This document shows, piece after piece, positions 8,227-15,525 of a stretch of DNA of 58,144 nt. The stretch's first letter is position 1. Every line of letters begins with the position of its first letter. The translations under genes and the position numbers were made by a program. The notes under the pieces are model-generated. The model saw only the letters and a list, made by a program, of their open reading frames with translations. It searched no databases and was not told the origin of the DNA. Origin of the DNA: Spirochaetaceae bacterium (GTDB lineage: Bacteria; Spirochaetota; Spirochaetia; SZUA-6; Bin103); assembly GCA_028818385.1 (NCBI GenBank), contig JAPPNY010000170.1, forward strand, positions 1 through 58,144. The letters run 5' to 3'.

Positions 8227-9288
8227 ATGCACTACCATCAACTCGGCGGCTCGGGTCTGCAGGTCGCGCGCATCGGACTGGGCTGCATCCCGTTCGGAAC
8301 CACGATCGACGAGCAGGCAAGCAGGGGCATGGTCGACCGCTACCTGGACGCAGGTGGCAACTACCTGGACACGGCCAACGTGTACGGCGGCGGCATGCGC
8401 GGCTCGCACGAGCGCGATGCCGGCACCTCCGAACGCACGGTGGGGGCGGTGGTGGCCGGGCGTCGCCACCGGTTCGTGATCGGCACCAAGGGCGCCTGGA
8501 CCATGACCGACCAGGTGGGCCCGAACGGCTTCGGCCTGTCGCGCACCTACCTGACGCGCGCGATCGACGACAGCCTGCGCCGGCTCGGCACCGACTACAT
8601 CGACCTGTACCAGTGCCACGTGTGGGACCCGTACACGCCGATCGAGGAGACCGTGCGCGTGCTGGACGACGCGGTCCGGGCCGGAAAGATCCGCTACGTG
8701 GGCGTCAGCAACTGGGGCGGCTGGCAGGTGGTCAAGGCCAACATGCACGCGGACCGCTACGGGCTGACGCCGATCGTCTCCAACCAGATCTGGTACAATC
8801 TGGCCGACCGCACGGCCGAGTTCGCGCTGATCCCGGCCTGCCGCGACCAGCGCGTGTCGATCATGGCCTGGGGCGCCTACGCGCAGGGCTTCCTGACCGG
8901 CCGCTACACGCGCGAGATGACCGAACCGCCGCCCGGGTCGCGCATCACCTCCAGCAAGCCGGAGGAGTCCAGCTCCTGGGAGCGGCTGGCCGTCGACCGG
9001 GTGTGGGATACGCAGGAGGTCATGCGAGGCGTGGCCGCCCGCCACGGACGGTCACTGGCCAACGTCGCCATGGCCTGGCTGCTGCAGAGCGGCGGCTGCG
9101 ACGTGGCGCTCCTCGGCGCGTTCGCGCCCGAGCAGCTCGACGACGGATTGGGCGCGCTGGAACTGACGCTCGGCGGCGACGAGCTGGCCGAGCTCGACCG
9201 CGTGAGCCGGCTGCCGGCGCCGTACCCGATGAATTTCTGGAACACCTTCTGCTATCGCGACAGCGAGCACTACGGCGGCCTGCGATAG
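8227..9288 (+). CDS. Aldo/keto reductase
   Basis: 353 residues, the usual size for an NADPH-dependent aldo/keto reductase of the YajO/Tas-like group. The TIM-barrel fold is indicated by MHYHQLGGSGLQVARIGLG at the start and the catalytic tetrad in order: Asp and Tyr in YLDTANVYGGG, Lys in VIGTKGAW, His in DLYQCHVWDP. SNQIWYNL and the late cofactor-binding region follow. The start at 8227 was chosen because a GGAGTGGGAGAGGG purine tract precedes it. It lies directly behind the glycosidase-like gene and probably reduces a sugar-derived aldehyde or ketone. Confidence 0.9.
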   Translation: MHYHQLGGSGLQVARIGLGCIPFGTTIDEQASRGMVDRYLDAGGNYLDTANVYGGGMRGSHERDAGTSERTVGAVVAGRRHRFVIGTKGAWTMTDQVGPNGFGLSRTYLTRAIDDSLRRLGTDYIDLYQCHVWDPYTPIEETVRVLDDAVRAGKIRYVGVSNWGGWQVVKANMHADRYGLTPIVSNQIWYNLADRTAEFALIPACRDQRVSIMAWGAYAQGFLTGRYTREMTEPPPGSRITSSKPEESSSWERLAVDRVWDTQEVMRGVAARHGRSLANVAMAWLLQSGGCDVALLGAFAPEQLDDGLGALELTLGGDELAELDRVSRLPAPYPMNFWNTFCYRDSEHYGGLR

Positions 9289-9307
9289 GGCCGAGGCCGA
9301 CGATGCG

Positions 9308-9706
9308 CTACTCCACCGGCTCCAGGAGGTCGAAGTCCGAGTCGGCGTATTCGAGAGAAGCGCCGTGGCGGCGGGCGCAGGCGGCGATGAGCACGTCGGC
9401 CGCCGGAGCGGTTACTCTTTGAGTGAGGTTCGCTTCGCTCACTCCGCGGGCGCGCGCTCGCCGCGCGAGATCGTACGCGGCCTGCCAGACGCCCTCGTCG
9501 ATGGGAACCTCGGGGAGCGTGCGGGCGAAGTGGCGCAGGACCCGGTGTTCCTGAGCCCCGCGGGCACCGTTCCACAGCTCGAGTTGAACCGGCGGGCACC
9601 AGCAGGCCTGCCCGGCCCTCAGCGCGGCGTCGACGCGGCTACGGACCTCCGGGTCACCCTGCGGACGCAGGAAGTGTATCCAGGACGACGTGTCGACGAG
9701 AATCAC
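9308..9706 (-). CDS. vapC: PIN-domain ribonuclease toxin (VapC family)
   Basis: 132 residues with the PIN fold: first acidic residue in ILVDTSSWI, a conserved glutamate in VQLELWNGA, and the C-terminal acidic cluster in PAADVLIAACAR and YADSDFDLL. VapC toxins cleave tRNA or rRNA when freed from their antitoxin. It starts four bases after the stop of the antitoxin gene on the same strand, the standard vapBC arrangement. Confidence 0.9.
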   Translation of the reverse strand: MILVDTSSWIHFLRPQGDPEVRSRVDAALRAGQACWCPPVQLELWNGARGAQEHRVLRHFARTLPEVPIDEGVWQAAYDLARRARARGVSEANLTQRVTAPAADVLIAACARRHGASLEYADSDFDLLEPVE

Positions 9707-9710
9707 CGGC

Positions 9711-9914
9711 TCAACCCCGGCGCCGTGCGGCTTGCAACTCCTGCGGCGTCATCAGGTCGTCGCAGGTGCCCGCGTATTTGGTGAGCTCCGCCATGCGCAT
9801 GCGGCGGTTGAAGTCCGCAACGGCGTTGACGACGGCCTCACGCTTGGTCTTCGCGTTCGTGAACTTGATCGCATCCTCCAGTTCGCGATCGGGAATATCG
9901 ATGGTGGTCTTCAT
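9711..9914 (-). CDS. vapB: VapB-family antitoxin
   Basis: 67 residues. MKTTIDIPDRELEDAIKF and TKREAVVNAVADFNRR match the short VapB antitoxins in which an N-terminal strand and two helices form a ribbon-helix-helix-like DNA-binding dimer, and the C-terminal tail covers the toxin. First gene of the module; it probably autorepresses its own promoter between 9915 and 10000. Confidence 0.88.
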   Translation of the reverse strand: MKTTIDIPDRELEDAIKFTNAKTKREAVVNAVADFNRRMRMAELTKYAGTCDDLMTPQELQAARRRG

Positions 9915-10086
9915 GATGCCAAGATGATCAGTCTGCGAATATCGGTCAACAGAACGGCAGACCTTTTTTCACGCGCAACCGCATCCGGCAGTTTGGATCG
10001 CGTCTGTCTTGACCTGCACGCTGCGTTCCACAAAGATCTGAGCGACGTCGGGGGGGTCCCGCGACGCTCCCGACCAGGAGGAAATC

Positions 10087-11970
10087 GTGAAGAGATTCAT
10101 CGGATTGATCGCGGGCCTCATGGTCATCGGTGCGATTGCGTCTGCGCAGTACATCGAGGGACCGTGGTTCGCGGAGGCGGTGGCGCGCGGCGACTTGCCG
10201 CCGATCGAGGAGAGGTTGCCGGTCGAGCCGCTGGTGCTGGCGCCCGGCGCCGGCTACGCGTTCCCGGCTGACGGCAGGCACACGGAGGGCTCCTACGACC
10301 GCAGCTCGACCGACCTGCCCAACATCCAGGGGCTGACCTCTACGCCGTTCAGAAATCACCGCTTCGAGGTCGAGCTGCTGCCGTGGGCCTGGAAGGGCTG
10401 GGAAGGCTCAGACGACAACATGACCTGGACGTTCTACCTGCGCGAGGGCATGAAGTGGTCCGACGGTGAGGACTACACCGCGGACGACATCGTGTTCTGG
10501 TTCGAGAACGTGCACGGCGACGGTGACGCCGCGATGCAGTACCGGGAAGCGGGCGCCATGAACAAGAACGCGGTGGCGGACGGGACCGAGCGCCTGGAGA
10601 AGGTGGACGACTACACCCTGCGCTTCCATCTCAAGGCACCGGACCCGCGCTTCGAGTGGCTGGTCGGACAGCGCTCCGAGCGTGAGCTGCTGAACGTCGA
10701 CGACCACTACCTGCCGCAGTTCCACCCGGCCGGCGGCGACGCTGAGGCGCTGGCCGCCAGGGTATCGGCGGGCGGGTTCGACACCTGGATGCAACTCTTC
10801 GAGGACCGGCGCGACCGTCATGGCAACACCAACCCGGACAAGCCGCACCTGATGCCGTGGGGCCCGTCGGATCCGCCGCCGGCCAATCCGTCGGTCTTCA
10901 CCGCCAACCCGTACAATTTCGCGGTGGATGACCGCGGCCAGCAGCTTCCCTACCTGGAGACGCAGCGCTACTTCCTGGTTTCCGACGGCGAGGCGCAGAA
11001 GCTGCGTCTGCTGGCAGGCGGCGACAGTTGGGGGATCATCAAGACCCTGGAGTCACTGCCGCTGGCCAAGCGCGCGCAGGAAGAGGGCAAGATCATGTTC
11101 CAGCTCACCCCGAAGGGCGACGCGTACAAGTCGACAGCGACGCTGTTCAACATGAACGCGACCGAGGAGTGGAAGGCTGAGCTGTTCCAAGACGTGCGCT
11201 TCCGCACGGCGTACTCTCTGTTCATCCCGCGGCGCAAGATCGCCGACATCATGTACGCAGGCGCCCCGCTGCCGACGCTGGGCGGCTTCATGTACGAGAC
11301 CGACCATCCGTGGTACCTGCCGGAGTTGGGCCAGTCGCCGCTGATCGAGCAGGACCTGGACCGCGCCAACGCGCTGCTGGACGAGTTGCTGCCGAACAAG
11401 GACGCCGACGGCTTCCGCCTCGACCCCGATGGCAAGCCGGTCACCTTTTACCTGGCGACCGTCACCCACGACGAGTGGGAGCAGGCGGCCAACATCATCA
11501 TGGAGGACCTGCACCTGATCGGTCTCAAGGCCAACCACCGCGCCACCGCGTGGGGCGGCTATGCGGCCATGGTCCAGTCGCGGGAGTGGGACATCATCGT
11601 CGACCAGAGCACCGAGGGCTGGAAGAGCCAGCTCCCGGAGCGGCAGTCGCTGATCGTTCCCACCGGCCGCTTCGGCCCGAACTGGGCCTACCTGTGGTGG
11701 GAGTGGCTGGACTCAGGCGGCGAGAAGGGCGAAGAGCCGCCCCAGCAAATCAAGGACAACTGGGATCTGTTCCACCAGATGATCCGGGAGGCGGACGCGG
11801 ACAAGCTCACCGAGCTGACCCACGAGTGGTACCGCCGCCAGGCCGAGCAGGTCTGGACCCTTCCGCACCTGACGTTCCCGCCCGAGTTCGACGTGTGGCA
11901 GCCCAACTTCAAGGGCGTCCACCCCAGGACCGGCCGGCCGTTCGAGTTCGGAGGCATGTGGTACGAGTAG
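10087..11970 (+). CDS. Peptide/oligosaccharide ABC transporter solute-binding protein (SBP family 5), orphan
   Basis: 627 residues. The GTG start follows AGGAGG at 10076-10081. A signal peptide (MKRFIGLIAGLMVIGAIASA) ends at SAQY. The mature N terminus has LPPIEERLPVEP, a lineage-specific motif shared with the two other binding proteins here (39974 and 55984). The family-5 hallmark WTFYLREGMKWSDG, then TADDIVFWFENV, lies about residue 115-140. It captures peptides or similar compounds in the periplasm for an Opp/Dpp-type importer. No permease or ATPase is adjacent, so it is an orphan that may feed one of the other transporters. A strong hairpin follows the stop. Confidence 0.92.
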   Translation: MKRFIGLIAGLMVIGAIASAQYIEGPWFAEAVARGDLPPIEERLPVEPLVLAPGAGYAFPADGRHTEGSYDRSSTDLPNIQGLTSTPFRNHRFEVELLPWAWKGWEGSDDNMTWTFYLREGMKWSDGEDYTADDIVFWFENVHGDGDAAMQYREAGAMNKNAVADGTERLEKVDDYTLRFHLKAPDPRFEWLVGQRSERELLNVDDHYLPQFHPAGGDAEALAARVSAGGFDTWMQLFEDRRDRHGNTNPDKPHLMPWGPSDPPPANPSVFTANPYNFAVDDRGQQLPYLETQRYFLVSDGEAQKLRLLAGGDSWGIIKTLESLPLAKRAQEEGKIMFQLTPKGDAYKSTATLFNMNATEEWKAELFQDVRFRTAYSLFIPRRKIADIMYAGAPLPTLGGFMYETDHPWYLPELGQSPLIEQDLDRANALLDELLPNKDADGFRLDPDGKPVTFYLATVTHDEWEQAANIIMEDLHLIGLKANHRATAWGGYAAMVQSREWDIIVDQSTEGWKSQLPERQSLIVPTGRFGPNWAYLWWEWLDSGGEKGEEPPQQIKDNWDLFHQMIREADADKLTELTHEWYRRQAEQVWTLPHLTFPPEFDVWQPNFKGVHPRTGRPFEFGGMWYE

Positions 11971-11996
11971 CGCCGATGCGCTGACCGTACTCGCCA

Positions 11997-12028
11997 CGAA
12001 GGGCATCCCGCCGGCGGGATGCCCTTCG
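11997..12028 (+). terminator. Perfect 16-bp palindromic hairpin after the binding-protein gene
   Basis: The segment is a perfect inverted repeat centred between 12012 and 12013 (arm CGAAGGGCATCCCGCC). It begins 26 bases after the stop codon. There is no T-tract, so it may act as a GC-rich terminator or as an mRNA 3'-end stabiliser. Confidence 0.7.
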
Positions 12029-12050
12029 CACTTAACGTGGAGGCAGAGGG

Positions 12051-12833
12051 ATGATCGACGCTGCCGCGATGGCTTGGCCGGAAGCGCGTCGCAGGATTCC
12101 GGCGAGGGGGCTCCGCGTGCCGGTGGCGCCACCGTGGCCGGCGATCGCCGGCTGCTTGATCTTGCTGCTGGCGGCGCCTGCGGTTCTGACGGCACAGGAC
12201 CGGCAGGAAGAGCGGGAGGAGATGGTGAACCGCCAGATCGCCGCACGCGGGGTAAACGACGAGCGCGTGCTTCAGGCGATGCGCACCGTGCCGCGCCATC
12301 GGTTCGTGCCGGAGCGCCTGTCGCGCTCGGCGTACAACGACCATCCGCTGCCGATCGGGGAGGGGCAGACCATCTCCCAGCCGTACATCGTCGCGCTGAT
12401 GACCGAGACGCTGGAGGTCGAGGAGGACGACCGCGTGCTGGAGATCGGCACGGGGTCGGCGTACCAGGCGGCGGTGCTGGCGGAGCTGGTGGCGGAGGTG
12501 TACTCCATCGAGATCCGCGGCCCGCTCGCCGAGTCGGCGACGGCGCTGCTCGAGGAGCTGGAGTACGCCAACGTGCAGACGAAGCACGCCGACGGCTACT
12601 ACGGCTGGCCGGAGGCGGCGCCTTTCGACCACATCATGATCACCGCCGCGGTCGACCACGTGCCGCCGCCGCTGCTGGAGCAACTCGCGGCCGGCGGCCG
12701 GCTGATCCTGCCGCTCGGCAATCCGTTCGCCCACCAGAGCCTGGTGGTGGTCACCAAGCTCGAGGGCGGCTTCCGCATGCAGGAGATCCTGGGCGTGCTG
12801 TTCGTGCCGATGACCGGCGCCGCCCTGAACTGA
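12051..12833 (+). CDS. pcm: Protein-L-isoaspartate O-methyltransferase with N-terminal signal/anchor
   Basis: 260 residues. It repairs isoaspartyl residues using S-adenosylmethionine. Family landmarks: [50 protein letters not shown]-binding motif [18 protein letters not shown] (usually GSGYQ, so one Gly to Ala change), and the C-terminal VLFVPMTG. A hydrophobic stretch (about 28-45, ending VLTAQD) suggests export or membrane anchoring, as in periplasmic PCMTs. The stop codon overlaps an ATG (TGATG at 12831-12835) that would begin MSLTFAAA. That is the expected start of the membrane protein now located at 15.4-17.8 kb, showing that the two genes were once adjacent and coupled. Confidence 0.93.
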   Translation: MIDAAAMAWPEARRRIPARGLRVPVAPPWPAIAGCLILLLAAPAVLTAQDRQEEREEMVNRQIAARGVNDERVLQAMRTVPRHRFVPERLSRSAYNDHPLPIGEGQTISQPYIVALMTETLEVEEDDRVLEIGTGSAYQAAVLAELVAEVYSIEIRGPLAESATALLEELEYANVQTKHADGYYGWPEAAPFDHIMITAAVDHVPPPLLEQLAAGGRLILPLGNPFAHQSLVVVTKLEGGFRMQEILGVLFVPMTGAALN

Positions 12834-12862
12834 TGTCGCTGACCTTCGCGGCCGCACCCCCT
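12795..12862 (+). repeat. Copy 1 of a roughly 65-bp direct repeat (pcm 3' end)
   Basis: The native copy: the last codons of pcm ([12 protein letters not shown]) plus the start ATGTCGCTGACC of the former downstream gene. Related copies lie at 13923-13988 and 15333-15399, in the same orientation, each directly after one inserted gene. Confidence 0.85.
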
Positions 12863-12876
12863 CTTGGAGGAATCCC

Positions 12877-13845
12877 GTGAGTGATGTCCCGCACCGAGAC
12901 CGCCCCCCCTACCGGAAGCCGATCGTCGCCGCGCTGGCGGTCCTGATCGGCGTGCTGCTGCTGCTTGCCGGCTGCCGGCAACCGGGCATGGTTCCAGACT
13001 CGCTGGACGCTGCGCAACTGCGCATCGCCGCCTGGAATCTTGAGCATCTGAACGACACCGACGACGCTGGCTGCGTGCCCCGGGACGAAGCGGACTACGA
13101 CGCCATCGCCGACCGTATCCGGGAGATCGCCCCGGACGTGGTGGCGTTCCAGGAAGTGGAGAACATGGAAGCAGCGCTTCGGGTGTTCCCCGCAACACAC
13201 TGGCATGTGGAAGTGTCCATGCGTCCCGAACCGGCAGCAGCGCCTCGCGAATGCTGGGGACTTCCCGGCAAGTACCTCCACCATCAGGCGACCGGATTCG
13301 CCATCCGCAAGGAGATCGTCTACCGTCGCAACGGAGACTTGGAATCCCTCGGCGACCCGGCTTCGTCGCAGCGCTGGGGTACTGACATTACCGTCACGTT
13401 CGGCGACCGCGAACTGCGCCTGCTGTCCGTGCACCTCAAGTCGGGATGCTGGTCGGCCGACCAAGACGCGAGCGATTCCCGCACGCAGATCTGCGCCACG
13501 CTGAGAAACCAGGTTCTCGAACTCAGATCCTGGGCCGACCGCCGGGGGGACGAGCGGACCGCTTTCGGCATCCTGGGCGACTTCAACCGCCGTCTCGCCA
13601 TAAGCGACGACTGGGCCTGGAGAGTGCTGTCGCCGGAATCATCTCCGCTCGATCTCCTCACCGCGGACATTGAGACTCAGTGCGATCCGCGATACGAGGA
13701 ATTCATCGACCACATCGTGCTCGACCCGACTGCGGCAGCATTGCTTGTCCCGGGATCGACCCGTGAATGGCCCCGTCACGATGACCATCCGGACCACTGC
13801 GCAGTGTCGACCGATCTCCGGGTCAATCGGCCAGCCGTCCCGTGA
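12877..13845 (+). CDS. Endonuclease/exonuclease/phosphatase-family lipoprotein
   Basis: 322 residues. GTG start with GGAGG at 12866-12870. Hydrophobic segment LAVLIGVLLLLAGC ends in a lipobox Cys (about residue 32), so the protein is probably anchored in the membrane facing the periplasm. The EEP fold is shown by LRIAAWNLEHL, VVAFQEVEN, LLSVHLKSGCW, FGILGDFNRR and the C-terminal DDHPDHC, which supply the metal-binding and catalytic Asn, Glu, Asp and His positions. Substrate may be DNA, RNA or phosphoesters. It sits between copy 1 and copy 2 of the pcm-tail repeat, so it appears to have been inserted behind pcm. Confidence 0.85.
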   Translation: MSDVPHRDRPPYRKPIVAALAVLIGVLLLLAGCRQPGMVPDSLDAAQLRIAAWNLEHLNDTDDAGCVPRDEADYDAIADRIREIAPDVVAFQEVENMEAALRVFPATHWHVEVSMRPEPAAAPRECWGLPGKYLHHQATGFAIRKEIVYRRNGDLESLGDPASSQRWGTDITVTFGDRELRLLSVHLKSGCWSADQDASDSRTQICATLRNQVLELRSWADRRGDERTAFGILGDFNRRLAISDDWAWRVLSPESSPLDLLTADIETQCDPRYEEFIDHIVLDPTAAALLVPGSTREWPRHDDHPDHCAVSTDLRVNRPAVP

Positions 13846-13855
13846 CCGGAACTCG

Positions 13856-13961
13856 ATCGAGATCCGCGGCTGGCTGGCCGGATTCGGCGCCGTTCGATCA
13901 CCGCATGCAGGAGATCCTGGGGGTGCTGTTCGTGCCGATGACCGGCGCCGCCCTGAACTGA
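13856..13961 (+). pseudogene. Internally deleted remnant of a second, diverged pcm gene
   Basis: This 106-base stretch is a mosaic of three pcm segments in order. ATCGAGATCCGCGG corresponds to IEIRG. GGCTGGCCGGATTCGGCGCC onward corresponds to [10 protein letters not shown] of pcm and here reads GWPDSAPFDH. CGCATGCAGGAGATCCTG onward corresponds to [19 protein letters not shown] and the stop. The middle block is diverged from the intact pcm at several bases, so it derives from a different allele. It reads out of frame between blocks and cannot be functional. Confidence 0.75.
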
Positions 13962-13988
13962 GGGTTCGCTGACGCTGCTGATCGCGGC
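13923..13988 (+). repeat. Copy 2 of the pcm-tail direct repeat
   Basis: Nearly identical to copy 3 from GTGCTGTTCGTGCCGATGAC through TGAGGGTTCGCTGACGCTGC to ATCGCGG, with two mismatches seen by eye. Copies 2 and 3 flank the AAA ATPase gene. Confidence 0.85.
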
Positions 13989-14008
13989 GAGCCCAAGATT
14001 CGAGGATC

Positions 14009-14014
14009 TATAAT
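14009..14014 (+). promoter_or_regulatory. Consensus -10 element TATAAT upstream of the AAA ATPase gene
   Basis: A perfect TATAAT in an otherwise GC-rich setting lies 69 bases before the TTG start. No good -35 hexamer is seen at 17 bases. It indicates that the ATPase gene brought its own promoter. Confidence 0.4.
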
Positions 14015-14082
14015 TAGCACCCTGGGCGGAGCGTTCACGGAGTTTGTGATAAGGTACTTGTAGCCCGTTAGGAGGTTGCGGA

Positions 14083-15330
14083 TTGGCCCAAGGACCGGAC
14101 GTCGACGACCACATGACTCATGGAACCGACTGGCGAGAGCTGTCCTGGCGAGTCAGTCAAGTTTTCACGCCGGCGGTTCCGATCAGTGAGGACGAGCTGT
14201 TCGCGGGAAGGGCGGACCAGGTCGACAAGGCGATCGACGCGATCAATCAACTCGGCCAGCACGCGGTCGTGTATGGAGAACGCGGCGTCGGGAAGACCTC
14301 GCTGGCAAACGTACTCTCGTCCCGCTTGGTGAGTCACTCAGGCGAGCAGGCCATCGCACCGCGCGTCAACTGTGATGCCACCGACGACTTCCCTTCCCTG
14401 TGGAGGAAGGTTCTGGCGAAGGTGGAGATCACGGAGACGGAGCGGACGCCGGGATTCACCGGCGTCCCGCGCGAAACAGCGCGAACGGCGGCAGATGCGT
14501 TCCCTGCCGACACGGACATCACCCCTGACGCCGTGCGCGGCTTCCTGACCTGGATGGGACAGAGCCGAGTGCTCCTGGTGATCTTCGACGAGTTCGACCG
14601 GCTGACGGATCAGCCGACCCGGCGCTCGATGGCGGACACCATCAAGGCGCTTTCCGACCACGCTGTCCCCGCGACGATCGTCGTCGTCGGTGTCGCGGAT
14701 ACGGTCAGCGAACTGATCGCCGAGCACGAATCCATCGACCGGTCACTCATCCAGATCCCAATGCCGCGCATGGAACCCCACGAGCTCGGCGAACTGCTCG
14801 ACAAGGGAATGCCGAAGCTGGGCATGAAGCTGGAAGTCAAGGCTCGGCAGCAGATCATCGACCTGTCACAAGGATTGCCACCGTACACGCACCGGCTCGC
14901 CCTCCATGCGACCAGAGCTGCGATCCGAACGGAACGACGGACCATCACGGAAGCCGACGTCAAGCACGCCATCAAGGATGCCGTGGAGAATGCGCAGCAG
15001 AGCCTGCGAGAAAACTACAGGAAGGCGATTTCGAGCCCACAGACCGGAAACCTGTTCGGGCAGGTGCTGCTGGCCTGCGCACGAGCGAAGACCGACGACT
15101 TCGGCTACTTTGCGGCGGCTGATGTAAGAACGCCGATGTCGAGAATCATGAGAAAGCGGTACGAGATTCCGAGCTTCGCAAGGCATCTGAACCGGTTCTG
15201 CCAACCTGAGCGTGGATGCGTGCTCAGGAAAGAGGGCGAGAAGCATCGGTACCGCTATCGGTTCAGCGATCCGCTCATGCAGCCTTTCGTTATCATGAAG
15301 GGCATCGTCGACAGCGGAAACGGGATGTAG
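14083..15330 (+). CDS. Orc1/Cdc6-like AAA+ ATPase with C-terminal winged-helix-like region
   Basis: 415 residues from a TTG start that has GGAGG at 14071-14075 seven bases upstream; a later ATG at 14113 lacks such a site. Walker A GERGVGKTS is at 65-73, Walker B LLVIFDEFD at 164-172, a sensor-1-like ATIVVVGVAD segment near 200, and LPPYTHRLALHATRAA in the lid. The last about 110 residues (from NLFGQVLLACARAKT to FSDPLMQPFVIMKG) look like a winged helix. Such single-gene STAND/AAA_16 ATPases occur in accessory regions and some act in phage defence, but no effector domain is visible. Flanked by direct repeats of the pcm tail, so it is an inserted gene. Confidence 0.82.
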   Translation: MAQGPDVDDHMTHGTDWRELSWRVSQVFTPAVPISEDELFAGRADQVDKAIDAINQLGQHAVVYGERGVGKTSLANVLSSRLVSHSGEQAIAPRVNCDATDDFPSLWRKVLAKVEITETERTPGFTGVPRETARTAADAFPADTDITPDAVRGFLTWMGQSRVLLVIFDEFDRLTDQPTRRSMADTIKALSDHAVPATIVVVGVADTVSELIAEHESIDRSLIQIPMPRMEPHELGELLDKGMPKLGMKLEVKARQQIIDLSQGLPPYTHRLALHATRAAIRTERRTITEADVKHAIKDAVENAQQSLRENYRKAISSPQTGNLFGQVLLACARAKTDDFGYFAAADVRTPMSRIMRKRYEIPSFARHLNRFCQPERGCVLRKEGEKHRYRYRFSDPLMQPFVIMKGIVDSGNGM

Positions 15331-15332
15331 AC

Positions 15333-15399
15333 GTGCTGTTCGTGCCGATGACCGGCGCCGACCTGAGCTGAGGGTTCGCTGACGCTGCTGATCGCGGCC
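15333..15399 (+). repeat. Copy 3 of the pcm-tail direct repeat
   Basis: Begins two bases after the stop of the AAA ATPase and runs into the frame of the membrane aminopropyltransferase-like gene. It carries GACCTGAGCTGA where copy 2 has GCCCTGAACTGA, and lacks the ATG found at the corresponding place in copy 1. Confidence 0.85.
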
Positions 15400-15525
15400 G
15401 CGGCTGCCTCCTTCGCCGCCCTGGCGTACGAGGCGCTCCTGGTCCGGTTCTTCTCGCTCTCGCAGTGGAACCACCTGACGTTCCTGGTCCTGGGCGTCGC
15501 GCTGCTCGGCTTCTCCGCCTCGGGG

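Noticed and set aside
6513..9422. A 969-codon open frame on the plus strand overlapping paralogue B and the aldo/keto reductase
   Set aside because: It is rich in Arg, Gly, Ala and Pro without domains, and is a frame shadow caused by high GC at third positions of the real genes in another frame.
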